From Hibiscus mutabilis (lineage: Eukaryota; Streptophyta; Magnoliopsida; Malvales; Malvaceae), in NCBI GenBank assembly GCA_019671005.1, contig CM033745.1, positions 45,875,241 through 45,939,240 of the forward strand: DNA of 64,000 bases, read 5' to 3'. The position numbers were made by a program, and so were the translations under genes. The notes beneath the pieces were generated by a model. That model saw nothing but the letters and a program-made list of their open reading frames with translations, was not told the DNA's origin and did not search any database. The number at the start of each line of letters is the position of its first letter. Position 1 is the first letter of the stretch. Below are positions 24,269 through 35,865 of the stretch, in pieces.

Positions 24269-25229
24269 CTATGTCCCCGAGTTATTCTTCCTAAGTAACC
24301 TAAACATTGGATCGCACTTATCAGTTAGCTGAGAAATGAAACGTGCGATGTAATTTAATCGTCCCAGAAAACCTCGAACTTTCTTTTGTGTTTGAGGTGG
24401 GGGGAGTTCTTGTATGGCTTTTATCTTATCATGGTTGATCTCAATTCCTCTTCTGCTCACAACAAAACCCAATAACTTCCCAGATATGACTCCAAATGTA
24501 CACTTAGTCAGGTTTAGCTTGAATTGGAACTTTCTCAGACTTAGGAAGAGTTTTCTTAAATTAACCAGATGTTCTTCCTCAGATCGAGATTTGGCGATCA
24601 TATCATAGACGTATACCTCTATTTCCCTATGCATCATATCATGGAAAAGGGTGACCATGGCCCTTTGATAGGTTGCCCCTGCATTCTTATGTCCAAAGGG
24701 CATTACTTTATAGCAAAAAGTTCTCCATAGCGTCACAAAAGTCGTCTTTTCTATGTCTTCTAGGCACATCTTAATCTGGTTATACCCGTAGAAACCATCA
24801 ATGAAAGAGAATAGTGAATGACCAGGTGTATTTTTGACTAAAGTGTCAATATGTGGGAGCGAGAAATTGTCCTTAGGGCTTGCCTTATTAAGGTCTTTGT
24901 ACTCAACACACATTCATACTTTTCCATCTTTTTTTTGGTACTAGGACAGTATTCACCACCCATTCCGGATACTTGGCTACCTCGAGGAATCCTGCATCGT
25001 ATTGCTTCTTTACCTCATCCCTGATCTTGAGGAGTTTTTCAGCCTTCATTCTTCTAAGCTTTTGCTTTACAGGTTCACATCCTACCTTTATAGGGAGCCT
25101 ATGCATGACGATGTCGGTGTCAAGGCTGGGCATATCTTGATACGACCAAGCGAAAATATCTTTAAATTCTTTCAAGAGCCTAATAAAACTCTGTCTAGTT
25201 TTAGCTGTGATGGTAGTACCAATCTTCAC
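24269..25229 (-). pseudogene. Gypsy 1 reverse transcriptase, active site altered
   Basis: Two overlapping frames (25229-24903 and 24913-24269) need a frameshift near 24910. Motifs seen: FAWSYQDMPSLD, the palm entry VNTVLVPKK, DLNKASPKDNFSLPHID, FSFIDGFYGYNQIKM (Asp present), TTFVTLWRTFCYKVMPFGHKNAGATYQRAM. The active-site box is YVYDMI instead of YVDDMI, so one of the two paired catalytic aspartates is Tyr. The domain order and the DMIAKS phrase fit Tat/Ogre. Confidence 0.9.
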
Positions 25230-25937
25230 CTCTCGCTTTTCTTCTTCGGTACCAAGGTTTAATATTTCTAACTCCTCTTTATGTAGTAGAATCTACTTTT
25301 CCTTTCCTTCTACCATTTTGACTGGGTACATTATATTCTTCCTCATTGTCAATATTTCTAACTTCTTCCAAGCATAGGGGCAATTCAAAATCAACCTTGA
25401 AGTCAGACTCGGATTCATTTACGTCAATGATATCTGAAGACTTGAAAAAGGAATAGGAAAAAATATATACAAAAGGAAGAACTAAAATGAATGAATGGAA
25501 TGTTTTTTATTCTTTATGGTTTTCATTTGGTTTTGGTTTATTCATGAAAAGAAAGTTTACCACACAAGATTTAAGGAAATGCATATTTTATTGAATTCAA
25601 ATTAAAAGTTTAACATAGGCTCTTTACATAAGATCCCCTATTGTCTCTGGGCCTAAAACAAAGGGGATGGTTTTGAGAATTACTCTGAACATGTCTTAAA
25701 GACTATAGGAATTTATTCAGAAGTCCAATTGTCAAGCGCAGAGCAAGGGCGAATCATTGATAGGTACTAGTTCTCTTATTCCTCGTTGATCACAACGTTA
25801 ATACTCAGCTTTTCAAATGCTTCACATAGAGCACTCTATCATTTTCCTTCATCACTAATTGGGGCATTTGGATCCAACATGCCTCCAGATATAAAGTTAT
25901 GGCTCAGGGGAGGGAAATTCATTAGCTCCCACTCAAT

Positions 25938-26738
25938 TTACTCTCCCTTCAATCTAGCTCTTCTCCTCTCTTGATGTTTTCTAATTTCAGCCCTTCTTTG
26001 CCATTTGTTGGGCTTAAAGCCCAAGCCAAACTGATCCTTTTTCATTGGGATTACTACAGGATACAACCTTCCTAGATGTCTCTTTCCAAATCCTTTCCCA
26101 AGTGTTTGCTTTACCTGCATCTTCGCACAACTTGATAATTTTGGTTCTAACACCTTGCTTCCTTTAGTGACAAAGGTTGCATTGACTAGCTCCAATGTCC
26201 TGAAATGACACTCGAGTGCACCCTCGTCGATCTCGATGAAGGATGCATCAGTGGTTACTGATGCAATGATTTCTTCCTCTGCACCGATAGTCATTAGCTA
26301 ACCATTAATCACGAACTTCACCTTCTGGTGTAAAGTAGATGGGACCACTCCTGCTGTGTGGATCCACGGTAACCCAAGCAAACAACTGTAACTAGGTCTT
26401 ATATCTATGACCACAAACTCAGCATCGAAGGTCGTTGGTCCAATTTGCAAAGGCACCTCAATTTTCCCTAACACATCCTTCTGAGTTCCATCAAATGCTC
26501 TAACCATATTTTGATAAGTTCTCATATGAGAACTATCTATTGGTAGCTTCTTCAATGTGGTTAACGGTAGAACATTCAATGTTGACCCATTATCAATTAG
26601 GACTTCGGGTAACATATGTCCCTTATATATGGTAGTGATATATAAAGCCTTGCACGATCCCATTCCTTCACCTGGTATTTCCTCATCATTGAATGAAATG
26701 AAGTTGTTAACAGCAATGTTACCGACTAACATGTCCAT
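25938..26738 (-). pseudogene. Gypsy 1 protease region and linker to RT
   Basis: 26298-26738 reads a retropepsin-like domain with LIDNGSTLNVLP (the D-N-G-S form seen in Tat/Ogre elements in place of D-T-G) and a C-terminal SCLLGLPWIHTAG. 25938-26294 continues in another segment after a stop at about 26295 and includes KKDQFGLGFKP, a conserved linker phrase also found in gypsy 2. The catalytic Asp is retained. Confidence 0.85.
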
Positions 26739-27148
26739 CTTATTGGTTGTGATCTCCTTTGGTACGAATGTCCTTTCAAAATCTTTAACAAAGCCTCACG
26801 GTGGCCCTCAGAATTTAATAGCAGAGAAAGAATAGAAATTCAAGCCGAAAGCTTATGGAGTTGCTCCACGATGTTGTATTCACTAAGTTTTAAAATCTTC
26901 AAGAATTCTTGAGCTTCTGATTCCTTTACAGGCTTATGATATGCTGTCAATTTATCTTTGAAGAAATCTCTGTTATCTTCTTTCTCAGGCTCCTGAGCAG
27001 CAGCTTTTCTTTACGCTGCATCTCTATCCTCTGCTATTGGTTGGGAATAGAGCCTTCCACTCCTCATAAAATGGCTCACCTCATTCACTAGTTCTTCTTT
27101 CTCTTGAACAGATGTTTCTCCCGGAGCTGCCACCGTACAAGCGTGATT

Positions 27149-29038
27149 CTATGGGACCTGTTTGCTATCTTTGTATAGAAACGGGGTCGGTGCCTTAATT
27201 ATAAGCCGAGGGGTTACATTCCTTACTGGCTCACTAGCTCTCATTTTAGCCTTAATAACTAAAGGCTTCATTCCAGAGTAGTCTCTTCTAGAGGGTAACT
27301 CCCCTAATGCACAAATTTCCAACATGCATTCCTTGTTTTCTTTTTCAAAGAACTCAAGTTCTTTTTCATTCATCTTGTCTTGAACTAGTTGCCTAAATTC
27401 TAAGCAACAATCAATCTCATGTCCTTCTTTCATGTAGTACTCACGGTACGATTCATTTTCAGTTTTTAGTTTCTGGGCTCTTTCTTCCAACATCCCAACT
27501 GCCACCATTTGATCCCATACCCACCTCATGGGAGCTCTAACTTTAGCAACACATTCCTTAACCACCTTATCCTCCTCCTCTATGATTGCATTCACACCCG
27601 CCTTCTGATGATTTGGCAAAGGCTTTCCCTTATCTTATGATGTATCGAATGATAACATCCTTGATTTTCTTAAGTCATCCACCACCCTTTTGAATGCAGT
27701 GCAATTCTCAATGGCATGCCCCCTAACTCCCGCATAATATTCGCATTGTGCCTTCTCATTATACCATGATGGGTATGGTGGTGAGAATGGGGGAACATGT
27801 CTTGGTAGCACCATCTGGGATTTGACCAGTTCAACAAACAATTCTACATATGTCATTGGAATAGGAGAGAAATATGGTTTCGAGCTCCCTTGATATCTCC
27901 GTTCTTCTTTCAGAGGATTTGTGACTGCTGGAGCTATGGTCGAGACATTAGGCTTGTTAAAAATTACCCTCTTTGAGTAACTGGGGTTGTAGACATTAGT
28001 GGCATTGACTTCATTATATCTCTTTTTGTATGGTTTCTTTGTTTCCCCACTATCCAACTTTCCACTTTTCATGGCCGCAAGAATCAACTCTCCATTCATT
28101 AACATGTCCGCAAAACTCTTGGTTGCATGATCAAGCATGCGATCGTAGAAGAAACCCTTTAATGTCTCCACGAACATTGGGGTGATCTCATTCTCCAGCA
28201 ATGGTGGCTGGACTTGAGCAGCCACATCCCTCTATCTTTGCACGTACTGGCGGAAGCTCTCATGATGCTTTTGCTTCATCCCTTGCAGAACTAAACGAGT
28301 TGGAATCATGTATAAAACATGCTTGTACTACTCACTGAAGGCTCTAGACAAATCCTTCCATGATCTGATGTTAACTCGACTTAGCTACGTGTACCAGCGT
28401 GAAGCTGATCCCACTAGACTGTCTTGGAAGTAATGGATAAGAAGCTTCTCATTCTCAAGATACATCGACATTTTCCTGCAATACATAATTAGATGTGCTG
28501 CAGGGCACATATTTCCATTATATTTTCCGAAGTCGAGGACCTTAAACTTGGGTGGTACTACCAGATCAGTCACTAAGCTTAAATCCTTGGGATCCACTAC
28601 TCCATATATACCTCCTTCTTGGAAAGACTTAATCATTCCCTCCAGCTTCTCATAGCGATCTTCCCATTTCTTCTCAGCTTTCACTTTATTGGCAATTTCA
28701 TCGAGATCATGCACCTCAGTGACCTCTTCAAAGTTTATCTTCCTATCATTTTGAGCCGAGTTTTTAGCAAAATATAGTGAGATCTTAGCCAAAGAAGATT
28801 AAGCTTCTCTTTGCATACTTGGATGAACGAAGGCCATCCCTTGAAATTTTGGCACAGTATTAGCTTCTTCACCAGCTTCCACCGCGTCTGGGTCCTTAAA
28901 GCCTAACATGGCTGCAATTGAACCAATTATCTTTTGATGAACTAACTCCATCCGTTGCTTCAGATCCATCTCCAGCTTGTCTAATCTATCATGGGTACTC
29001 TTATGGTTACTTTCTAAGGTCGTCACTCTGTCTTCCAT
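27149..29038 (-). pseudogene. Gypsy 1 gag
   Basis: In pieces (29038-28799, 28792-28385, 28225-27635, 27619-27149) the minus strand reads a start MEDRVTTLESNHKSTHDRL, then a coiled-coil part, the gag core VVPPKFKVLDFGKYNG...HLIMYCRKMSMYL and LLIHYFQDSLVGSASRWYT, a capsid-like C-terminus (PPLLENEITPMFVETLKGFF), and the degenerate knuckle CEYYAGVRGHAIENC (about 27735). All are signatures of Tat/Ogre gag. Stops at several joints prevent translation. Confidence 0.88.
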
Positions 29039-29287
29039 TACTCTGGCTTGAGACCGAGTACCGGACTTGTGATTTGTTTTTGCTATTTTGATTTTTCTGT
29101 CATTTTTATTTAAGTTAGATTTTTATTATGTCGTGTATTCATGCATGCAAAGAAAAGCTATGAAACAAAAAATAATGAAATTCAAATGCATGGATGCAAG
29201 CGAATGGCCGTCAATTCCATGAATTATCTGCTCAAGAAACAACTCTTTTGTTAAACATGAAATGGTCCTTATTACATCAAATTCCGT

Positions 29288-31537
29288 TTACAAATATTTT
29301 TCAGCCTGAACTCCTAGTTCCTTGATTTCTTTAATGATCCACATAAGCCATGGTCCCACTTCTCCTACTGGCTTGACGTACTGACGAAGAGCTGTAGCTT
29401 TAGTGGCTAACATCATCACGTGTCGAGCCACATCCTGTACGTGGGTCATGATAGTCCTGTCAAACCCATCCCGTTCTTGAAATCTTCTAGCCACGTCTCT
29501 AAGACAAGTGAACCAGTAATCATTACCTCCCTCAGCTATGTCTTCAAAGACCAAGATCTTCGTCTTATATTCTTGGATGATGTTATCCATTCCTTCAACC
29601 TATTTCTTCAAGATATCATTCTCACTTAGACAGGCCTGAAGTTCGATATAGGTGTGATGATTCTGGAGTCTATGCAACGAGTGGTTCAGATCATCTATTT
29701 TGGCTTACAACTCAGTAACACAAGCCTGACTCTGCTTTAGCTTCGCACTGGTCTGGTCATATGCCTTCTGCAATTCAAATAAGCAAATCTTGTTGTCGTG
29801 GGCTTTCCTTTTCCATGCAGTCACACTTTCTTTCTCACTTTCATGAACCCGTTTGCCATTTCCATTTTAAGTTGCCAACTTACCCTTCTTCTTTTCTTCA
29901 ACAAGGGCTCATTTATATTTCCCAACCTCGCGCCTTCCTCGTTCCTTTTCTTTTCCTACAGCATGCTCGATTTCTTGCTTCCACTGTTCTGGGGTCTTTC
30001 TCAGATAAGTATTTCAAATAGTAGTATGGAGCTTGAGGAAATCAACTCTTTGAACCTCAAACTTCTTTTCTAGGTCTTCATACAGCTTTATCACTCGCTT
30101 CGTCTCCCCTTTATACTTCTCAACATCAAGGCTTGACTCAAACTTGTCTCTTTGGTTCTGCTCTCGTAAGGCTTCTATCTCTAATTTAGCCCTTCTCAAT
30201 TCTTCTCTTAGGACGTCGGCTTCTATAGGGACTACCTTTAAGTGTTCTTCTAGAGACTTGGCATGTCTGGATGTAGGTGCTATGACTTCGTCATTTACTC
30301 GCGTATGCCTCCAAATATCATAGTCCAAGGTAAACATGCAATAACTATCAGTTTCTAACTTCATATGATAACAGTGGTTCCATGCATCACTGATTGTCTG
30401 AACCTTTTGTCTGAACTCTCCTTGGATCTCGAATTCTGATGAGCCAAGATCGGTAGTGAATGGGATGAACTGTCGAGCCCCAAACTGACGAGATACTAGC
30501 AAATGAGCACATCCAATTCCTCCTCACAAACCTAGCAGCATTAGGAAGTTGAAATCTCCATACTTATGCAAAATCATGGTATGGCCCATCCATGGAACCC
30601 TCCATCTGATGTCTTCATCATGACGATCCCTAAATATATCAATCCATTTATTCTTCTTAACAACGGGCCACTCTTTTGCCAAGAATTCTCGAAGAGGTGA
30701 GAAGTTCGGGGAAAACATATTTAATAAGGCCAATGTTGGGCATTTCCATAAGTGACTAAGAGACCAAACCTGTAAAAGCTGAGCATATCCTCCAAAATGG
30801 ACACTTTCGACTTTTCGACAAGCATTGAGGGAAATGAAAGTCTCAGCAAGTACAGCTGGCACCTGATTGACTCATCTCTTTAACTGTTTAAGGAAATCAA
30901 GTAATACCATATCAATATTCTCTAGAACCTTAGGAAAGATGACTAAACCATAAATTGCAATGGCTAGGAGATCAACTCTCTTTTCCCTGTCGGGGAGAAT
31001 TGGAATTATACTTCTGATGCTTGACCAAGGGAAATTAAAGGTGTCTCCTCTCTTCCGTATCAACCCCTTGACCCAACCATCACTCATGCCAGCGAATGCC
31101 TGAAGCTTTGTATGTGGGTTTTAGTTTTTAGGAGGCATGGCATAGACCCAGTTCTTCTTCACTTTGCACAGGTTGAAAATGGCTAAGTACTCCTCAAATG
31201 TAGGCATCATATCTTCTTTATTAAAAGTGAAGCAGCAATACCCTGGATTCTAGAATTGAACCAAGGCTTTTAGAAGCTGTTCATCGACCTTCACGTATAA
31301 AAGATAGGCTATGTCACCATAGACTTCATGGAACAACTGCTAAGTCTCATAATCAAGGTGCTCCCAGATTTCCCACAATTCTTGCACATTGTTCTGTTTG
31401 ATACTGATGTGGGCATATTTTGAAGTCTTTGTCTCATGATCAGCTGCTAGACTATCTCCAAATATTCTTTGATTCACCTCGGACCAATGTCGCACCTTTG
31501 TATTCTCATCTTCACTTTTCAAAATCATTCCGTCCAT
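29288..31537 (-). pseudogene. Gypsy 1 ORF1 (extra pre-gag ORF, DUF7745-like)
   Basis: Upstream of gag, pieces at 31537-31340, 31087-30872, 30862-30524, 30502-30014 and 29590-29288 read as one protein broken by stops. Phrases such as AIAIYGLVIFPKVLENID, MPAVLAETFISLNACRK, HFGGYAQLLQVWSLSHLWK and SRQFGARQFIPFTTDLG have counterparts in gypsy 2 at 48716-49665. A Glu/Lys/Arg-rich coiled-coil tail follows (30014-30300). I recognise this as the extra ORF1 of Ogre-like elements, annotated DUF7745 in plants from memory. Its function is unknown. Confidence 0.72.
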
Positions 31538-32219
31538 AACAAGAGCTTTTCAAAGTTGAGCAATGATTTAGAGAATCAACCCCTTCTAAATATGTAATGA
31601 TACTACATGAATGGATATGCAAAACAACAAGACAAGGGGAAGAAAGATTAGAATCAAGAAAACACAGAGAATTCAAAATAATTTCATGAAAAATTCTGGG
31701 CAGCACAATTGAACACTTTAGGACATGTATCCCCTTATTACTAAAACCATAGGTTTTCTGCATGGCTCTATTGGCGTGGGCTCTAGATTCTCAAATAGTT
31801 GGGTTCTAAAAGGTACCCGAGCTGTCCTTTCTGTCCCTTACTAAGGGTAGTAAAGCCCCTGGTTCTCACCCATTATAGGTTTCAAACAAACCAAGTTCAA
31901 CTCAGGAGGACTCACTTCCTATGTCTTCTCGAAGAATCAGTATCCTTACGAAGACATGAGGCATATGAGTCCCGAAGGTACTTGCTAGGCTCATACAGAG
32001 AATCAATATTCTGACATGAGCAAAGCGTTTTCCCCTCACTTAACAAATGGGACGAAGCTCGGGTATAGAGCTTTTTGCAATAATTTTAAAATGCGTAAAA
32101 TAGAATTACATTCATTAAGCGGATAAATAAATTGAAACCTTTGTGAACTCGCAAATTCTTTTTCTAAAAACATTTTTGAAAACAATTTGTGGCCTAGCCC
32201 TCTTTTTTTAAAATAAAAA

Positions 32220-32237
32220 TCCCCAGTGGAGTCGCCA
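32220..32237 (-). other. Primer-binding site of gypsy 1
   Basis: The minus strand reads TGGCGACTCCACTGGGGA, three bases inside the 5' LTR. The same motif follows the LTRs of gypsy 2. This kind of PBS is usual in Tat/Ogre elements and has been ascribed to an arginine tRNA. I could not verify the tRNA match. Confidence 0.8.
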
Positions 32238-32240
32238 AGC

Positions 32241-34620
32241 TGTCGAAACCCTTTTTAGGAGTTTTGACGTTTTGGAAAACTTTATAAAAATGCCACCAAT
32301 ATTTTTAAAAAAAGTGCGACTAGATTACTTTTAAAACAAGGGTATTTTGATAAAATGTTTTATTTATCAAAATAGCATTTTGGTTCACGGAAACCAAAGA
32401 AAATAGGTTTGAGGGTCGGTTACGTGTGGGGAATGGTTAGCACCCCACAACGCCCAAAAATTGGTACCTAATTGATTTCTAAAAAATGCTTTGAAAACTG
32501 GAATTTGAAAATTCACAACATTTCAATTTATTTGTCCACTTAGTAAATGTAAATATATTTTAACGGCTTTATTGCCCGAGAAATGAACTTTAATCACCGC
32601 CAACACTCCCGTCATTCTCGTTTGATAAGACACCGCATTAATTAAGTTTTCACTTTTTAACAAATCAACAAGAAAATTAGATATGTTAAAGTCTTTTAAT
32701 TAAAATCTAATAAGTGATTAATACCTAAAGAAACATCTACATTCATTTTAACTATTAAGGTTTAAATACAATTAAGTGTGTCTTATTAAAAATGAAGAAT
32801 GTTTTACAACATACATGTCTCTATTCTAGGTTTTTAGTACCTATTCTTAAGGTTTAACACATGTATATGTACATATAAACGAAAGGAACAAAATTACTTA
32901 AATTAAACTAATTATAAAATAATTACTAAAACAAAGGATAGGATAATTATTTTTACCTTTTTTTAAAAAAGTATTTGTGACTAAATTGAAAGAAAAAAAT
33001 GTGAGGGTTCATTTGAAAACAATTAAAAATTCAGTGCCAAATTGTGATGAAAAATGACGAAATTGAATAGATTTAAATCAAAGGTGATGCGGTGCTAGAA
33101 CCGAGAAAGAAGAGTGCGGGTTATAATCGGGTACGGGTCGGGTCATCGGGTTGGTATATATAGCAATAATAATAAACAGAAATCATAATCCCCTTATTTA
33201 TCAAAACAGATCAAAGTCCCATTCTTAAAAATCCTTTGATATGTTCTTCGTGTTCTTCATAAAATGAAGAACACGATGAACATCCGCCGTGTCGGCCGCC
33301 ATCCACCAACTCCGGCCACCGTTGTCGGCGGCAAAATTTTCTAGAAAACGCTTAGTTTTCCCAGATTTTGGTGACCCCAAATCGTGTTTTTCTGTCGAAG
33401 TTACGTCGAAATCGAATCACAACTATGTTTCAAATGAAATAAAGGTAAAAACAATCCCTTTTCTTTGTTAAATTCGAAACAGAAAAGAAAAAGATAGAAA
33501 ATGTTACCAGAAACTTGCTTCTTTTATTGCTTTGGAACTTCGATTACAACTGCTTGCTTCTGCTGGTTTTACAACTTCCGAATGCTAATTGTATGTATAT
33601 GTATCTAGTGTGTGCTTTCTGTAATTGTTGTGTGTAATTCTTGTTGTTTACATGAAATTACATGGGTTTATATATGTACATTCGTGCTTGAATTTCAAGC
33701 AAAAATCCCTAATGTTCATCCCCGAAAATGCATCCTCTTTGATTCTGATTGCTTGATTATTGCTATGGCACCGATTTAGGGATTCAATTCCTCTTGTATT
33801 GGTTGACTTTGCCTCTGATTTGATCCTGATTTGCTGCTAAGCCTTCGGTTTAGGATTCAATTCCCTTTTGATTTTATCTTGATTTTTACCAATTTTAGGG
33901 ATTTAACCCTCTTGTTTTTTTGCATACTTTCGATGACTCGAATGGAGCTGGCGAGGAACAATCGAAGCGAGTGGAGCGTTGGAGAAGACGAAGTGTTCAA
34001 CGGCAGCTGGAAAGTCAGGCACGTGACTACCACGTGCTAGTGGCGATCCGCGTACTCTATTGTTAGCCGATCTGGGCCGTTGGATTGCTCATTGATCTAT
34101 GGCCCGAATGACGGGTTGTTTGCCTTCGTCTAGATGGATCCCGCATGCAAGGCGTGCTTCATCTTTCCGTTGGATCTATCTTGATCCAACGGTCCCTTAT
34201 CTACGCAGAAACACAAAGAGTTAGGGCCCTCTTTTAATTTAAATGTAACCGGGCCTAAAAGGCCTTTGTATAATGGAAAAAAGGGACTCTATGTATTTTT
34301 AATGGACTCTATTTTTTATAAATTTCAATTGGGCTATGTTTAATATTTTGGGTTTTAATAACTACCTACTATATTAACTACTAACTAGCAGCAAATGTAT
34401 ACAACTATGGCAATAATACGTATAACAATTATACTAAATACACTAAGTATATGACACCTAGATAATTCTAATTACTACATTAATTTTTATAACACTAACA
34501 TATGGCACTTATACTAATTATGATGTAACACTAACGATGTTATATAATACCACCTAACCAGAAAGGACATAGTTAATAAAATAAAAGTAAAAGAAGTTAG
34601 GTGAAAATTCAGTGACAACA
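32241..34620 (-). repeat. Gypsy 1 right LTR (5' LTR)
   Basis: 2380 bp, the partner of 17222-19643 and alike throughout, with short indels. It carries the same antisense module (TATATATA at 33155-33162, ATG, CCGCC-rich part, AAAGGTAAAA) and the same inverted repeat (CCGTTGGATC 34167-34176, GATCCAACGG 34183-34192). TSD ACTAT follows. Confidence 0.9.
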
Positions 34621-34807
34621 ACTATATACAAGAGTAATGAAGAAATTAGACTTAAAGACAATTTCTTTTGATCATTGAAGCTTGGATATGTTCTCTCACC
34701 ATCTTCAAGTGTCCCAAGTATTCTTTTAAAGTGTGGAATGAGCTACTAGTTCTTTGTGGCTGTTGTGGACTTTAATTTCCAGCAATAAATGCATTATGGG
34801 CAAGTCA

Positions 34808-35400
34808 GTATCGGTACGCGGGAATCCGGTATCGGTACCTATCTTAAACAAAAAAGAGCTATTGGAGAAATAATACACAAGGTATCAGTACGCGACACTC
34901 GGTGTCAGTACAGTCCCATCGGTGTCAGTACGATTGAAACCGTACCGATACTCAATTTGGCTACTATAATTTTCCAAAACACGGGGAAAAAGGGGAGTAT
35001 TGATACTCGAAAATCCATACCGGTACGGGCACTCTGGGTATCGGTATAGGTTAAACCGTATCGGTGCTCAGGGCCTTTTTTGACACTTTAGCTATTTAAA
35101 ATCAGTATTAGTACATGGGACTCCGGTATCAGTACCTGCCTTAAACAGAAGGAGCCATTGGAAAAATAATGCACTAGGTACCAGTACGCGATACTCGGTG
35201 TCGATATGATCCCATCATTATCGGTACGGTTGAAGCCGTACCGGTACTCAATTTGGCAACTAGAATTTGGCAAAACATAGGGACAAATGGGCGTATCGAT
35301 ACTCGAAAATCTATATCGGTACGGGTATTCTGGGTATCAGTACAAGTAAAACCGTATCGGTACTCAGGACCTTTTTTGACACTTTAGCTATTTAAAATCA
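34808..35400. repeat. 297-bp tandem duplication inside family B LTR 4
   Basis: 34808-35104 and 35105-about 35400 are two diverged copies of the same LTR segment, each starting GTATCGGTAC / GTATTAGTAC and ending in a shared CTTTAGCTATTTAAAATCA. The other family-B LTRs have one copy. The unit contains the array of GTATCGGTAC-like motifs. Confidence 0.85.
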
Positions 35401-35537
35401 TTCAAAACATGTCAAAAATCTTTTGAAAACATTTTAAACATATTTTTCAAGTTTATGGACTTTTGAAATATTTTTACAAATTAGTTTAAGTCCAAAATTA
35501 TTTTTTTTAAGTTATATCAAAATCAAATATCTCAGCA

Positions 35538-35865
35538 GAACCTCCTGCTCACAAGAACAGAGGCATGGGCCCCATGACGCATAAGGTTAGTATACCAGAA
35601 GAAGACAAAAACCCGAACTCGGAGCTAGAGAACATTACGTCGGATAATGTCTTTCTCCCACATCAGGGTAAAAAGCCTGGGTCGAGGGCTTATGCATGAA
35701 TGACGGATATATCATACACAAAAGTTACCCCCATTCTTCCTGAAAATTTATCCAACAATTCTCGGAAGAAATTAAATTCAAATTATTGCTTAAAATGCCA
35801 AAATGCCACGTGAAATTAATTAATTAGGCATGACTCTCAATGAATCCCCAGCGGAGTCGCCAAGC
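35538..35865 (-). other. Truncated gypsy 2-type leader with PBS
   Basis: It matches the leader of gypsy 2 at about 50320-50630 (shared GCATAAGGTTAGTATACC, CCCATTCTTC, ATTAATTAATTAGG) and contains a PBS (minus strand TGGCGACTCCGCTGGGGA, 35845-35862) next to the LTR at 35866. It is the start of another element copy whose body was lost. It is cut at 35538 exactly where the family-B LTR ends. Confidence 0.8.

Larger units (their letters stand above)
17222..34620 (-). mobile_element. Gypsy 1: 17.4-kb Tat/Ogre-type Ty3-gypsy retrotransposon
   Basis: Termini are TGTCGCAACC and GTGACAACA, with a perfect 5-bp target duplication ACTAT (17217-17221 and 34621-34625). LTRs are 17222-19643 and 32241-34620. 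On the minus strand the order is LTR, PBS 32220-32237, extra ORF1, gag, protease, RT, RNase H, second RNase H, integrase, 3' repeat array, LTR. Great length, an extra pre-gag ORF and a dual RNase H are marks of the Tat/Ogre branch. The two LTRs share long identical runs with scattered changes, so this is among the younger insertions here, yet the coding part is full of stops. Confidence 0.92.
3111..35537 (-). mobile_element. Family B copia-type gag-only retrotransposon array: LTR-gag-LTR-gag-LTR
   Basis: Read on the minus strand, the order is LTR (34626-35537 with 16823-17221), PBS 16809-16820, gag interior 15114-16808, LTR 14069-15113, PBS 14055-14066, gag interior (13400-14054 joined to 4025-5017), and LTR 3111-4024. 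Each interior is only about 1.7 kb. It holds a gag-like reading with a CCHC knuckle and then runs straight into a polypurine tract and the next LTR, with no protease, integrase or reverse transcriptase. The family therefore looks non-autonomous. Later insertions interrupt it: a solo LTR carrying element C at 5018-13394, and gypsy 1 at 17222-34620. No outer target-site duplication is visible. Confidence 0.75.
16823..35537 (-). repeat. Family B LTR 4 (5' LTR), split by gypsy 1
   Basis: 16823-17221 and 34626-35537 together make one LTR. The break falls inside TATACACTATATACAA, which is unbroken at about 14466-14481, and ACTAT is duplicated on both sides of gypsy 1. The right part carries a 297-bp internal tandem duplication. 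Without it the LTR is about 1.01 kb, in line with the other copies. It ends CTCAGCA at 35537, where gypsy leader sequence begins. Confidence 0.85.
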
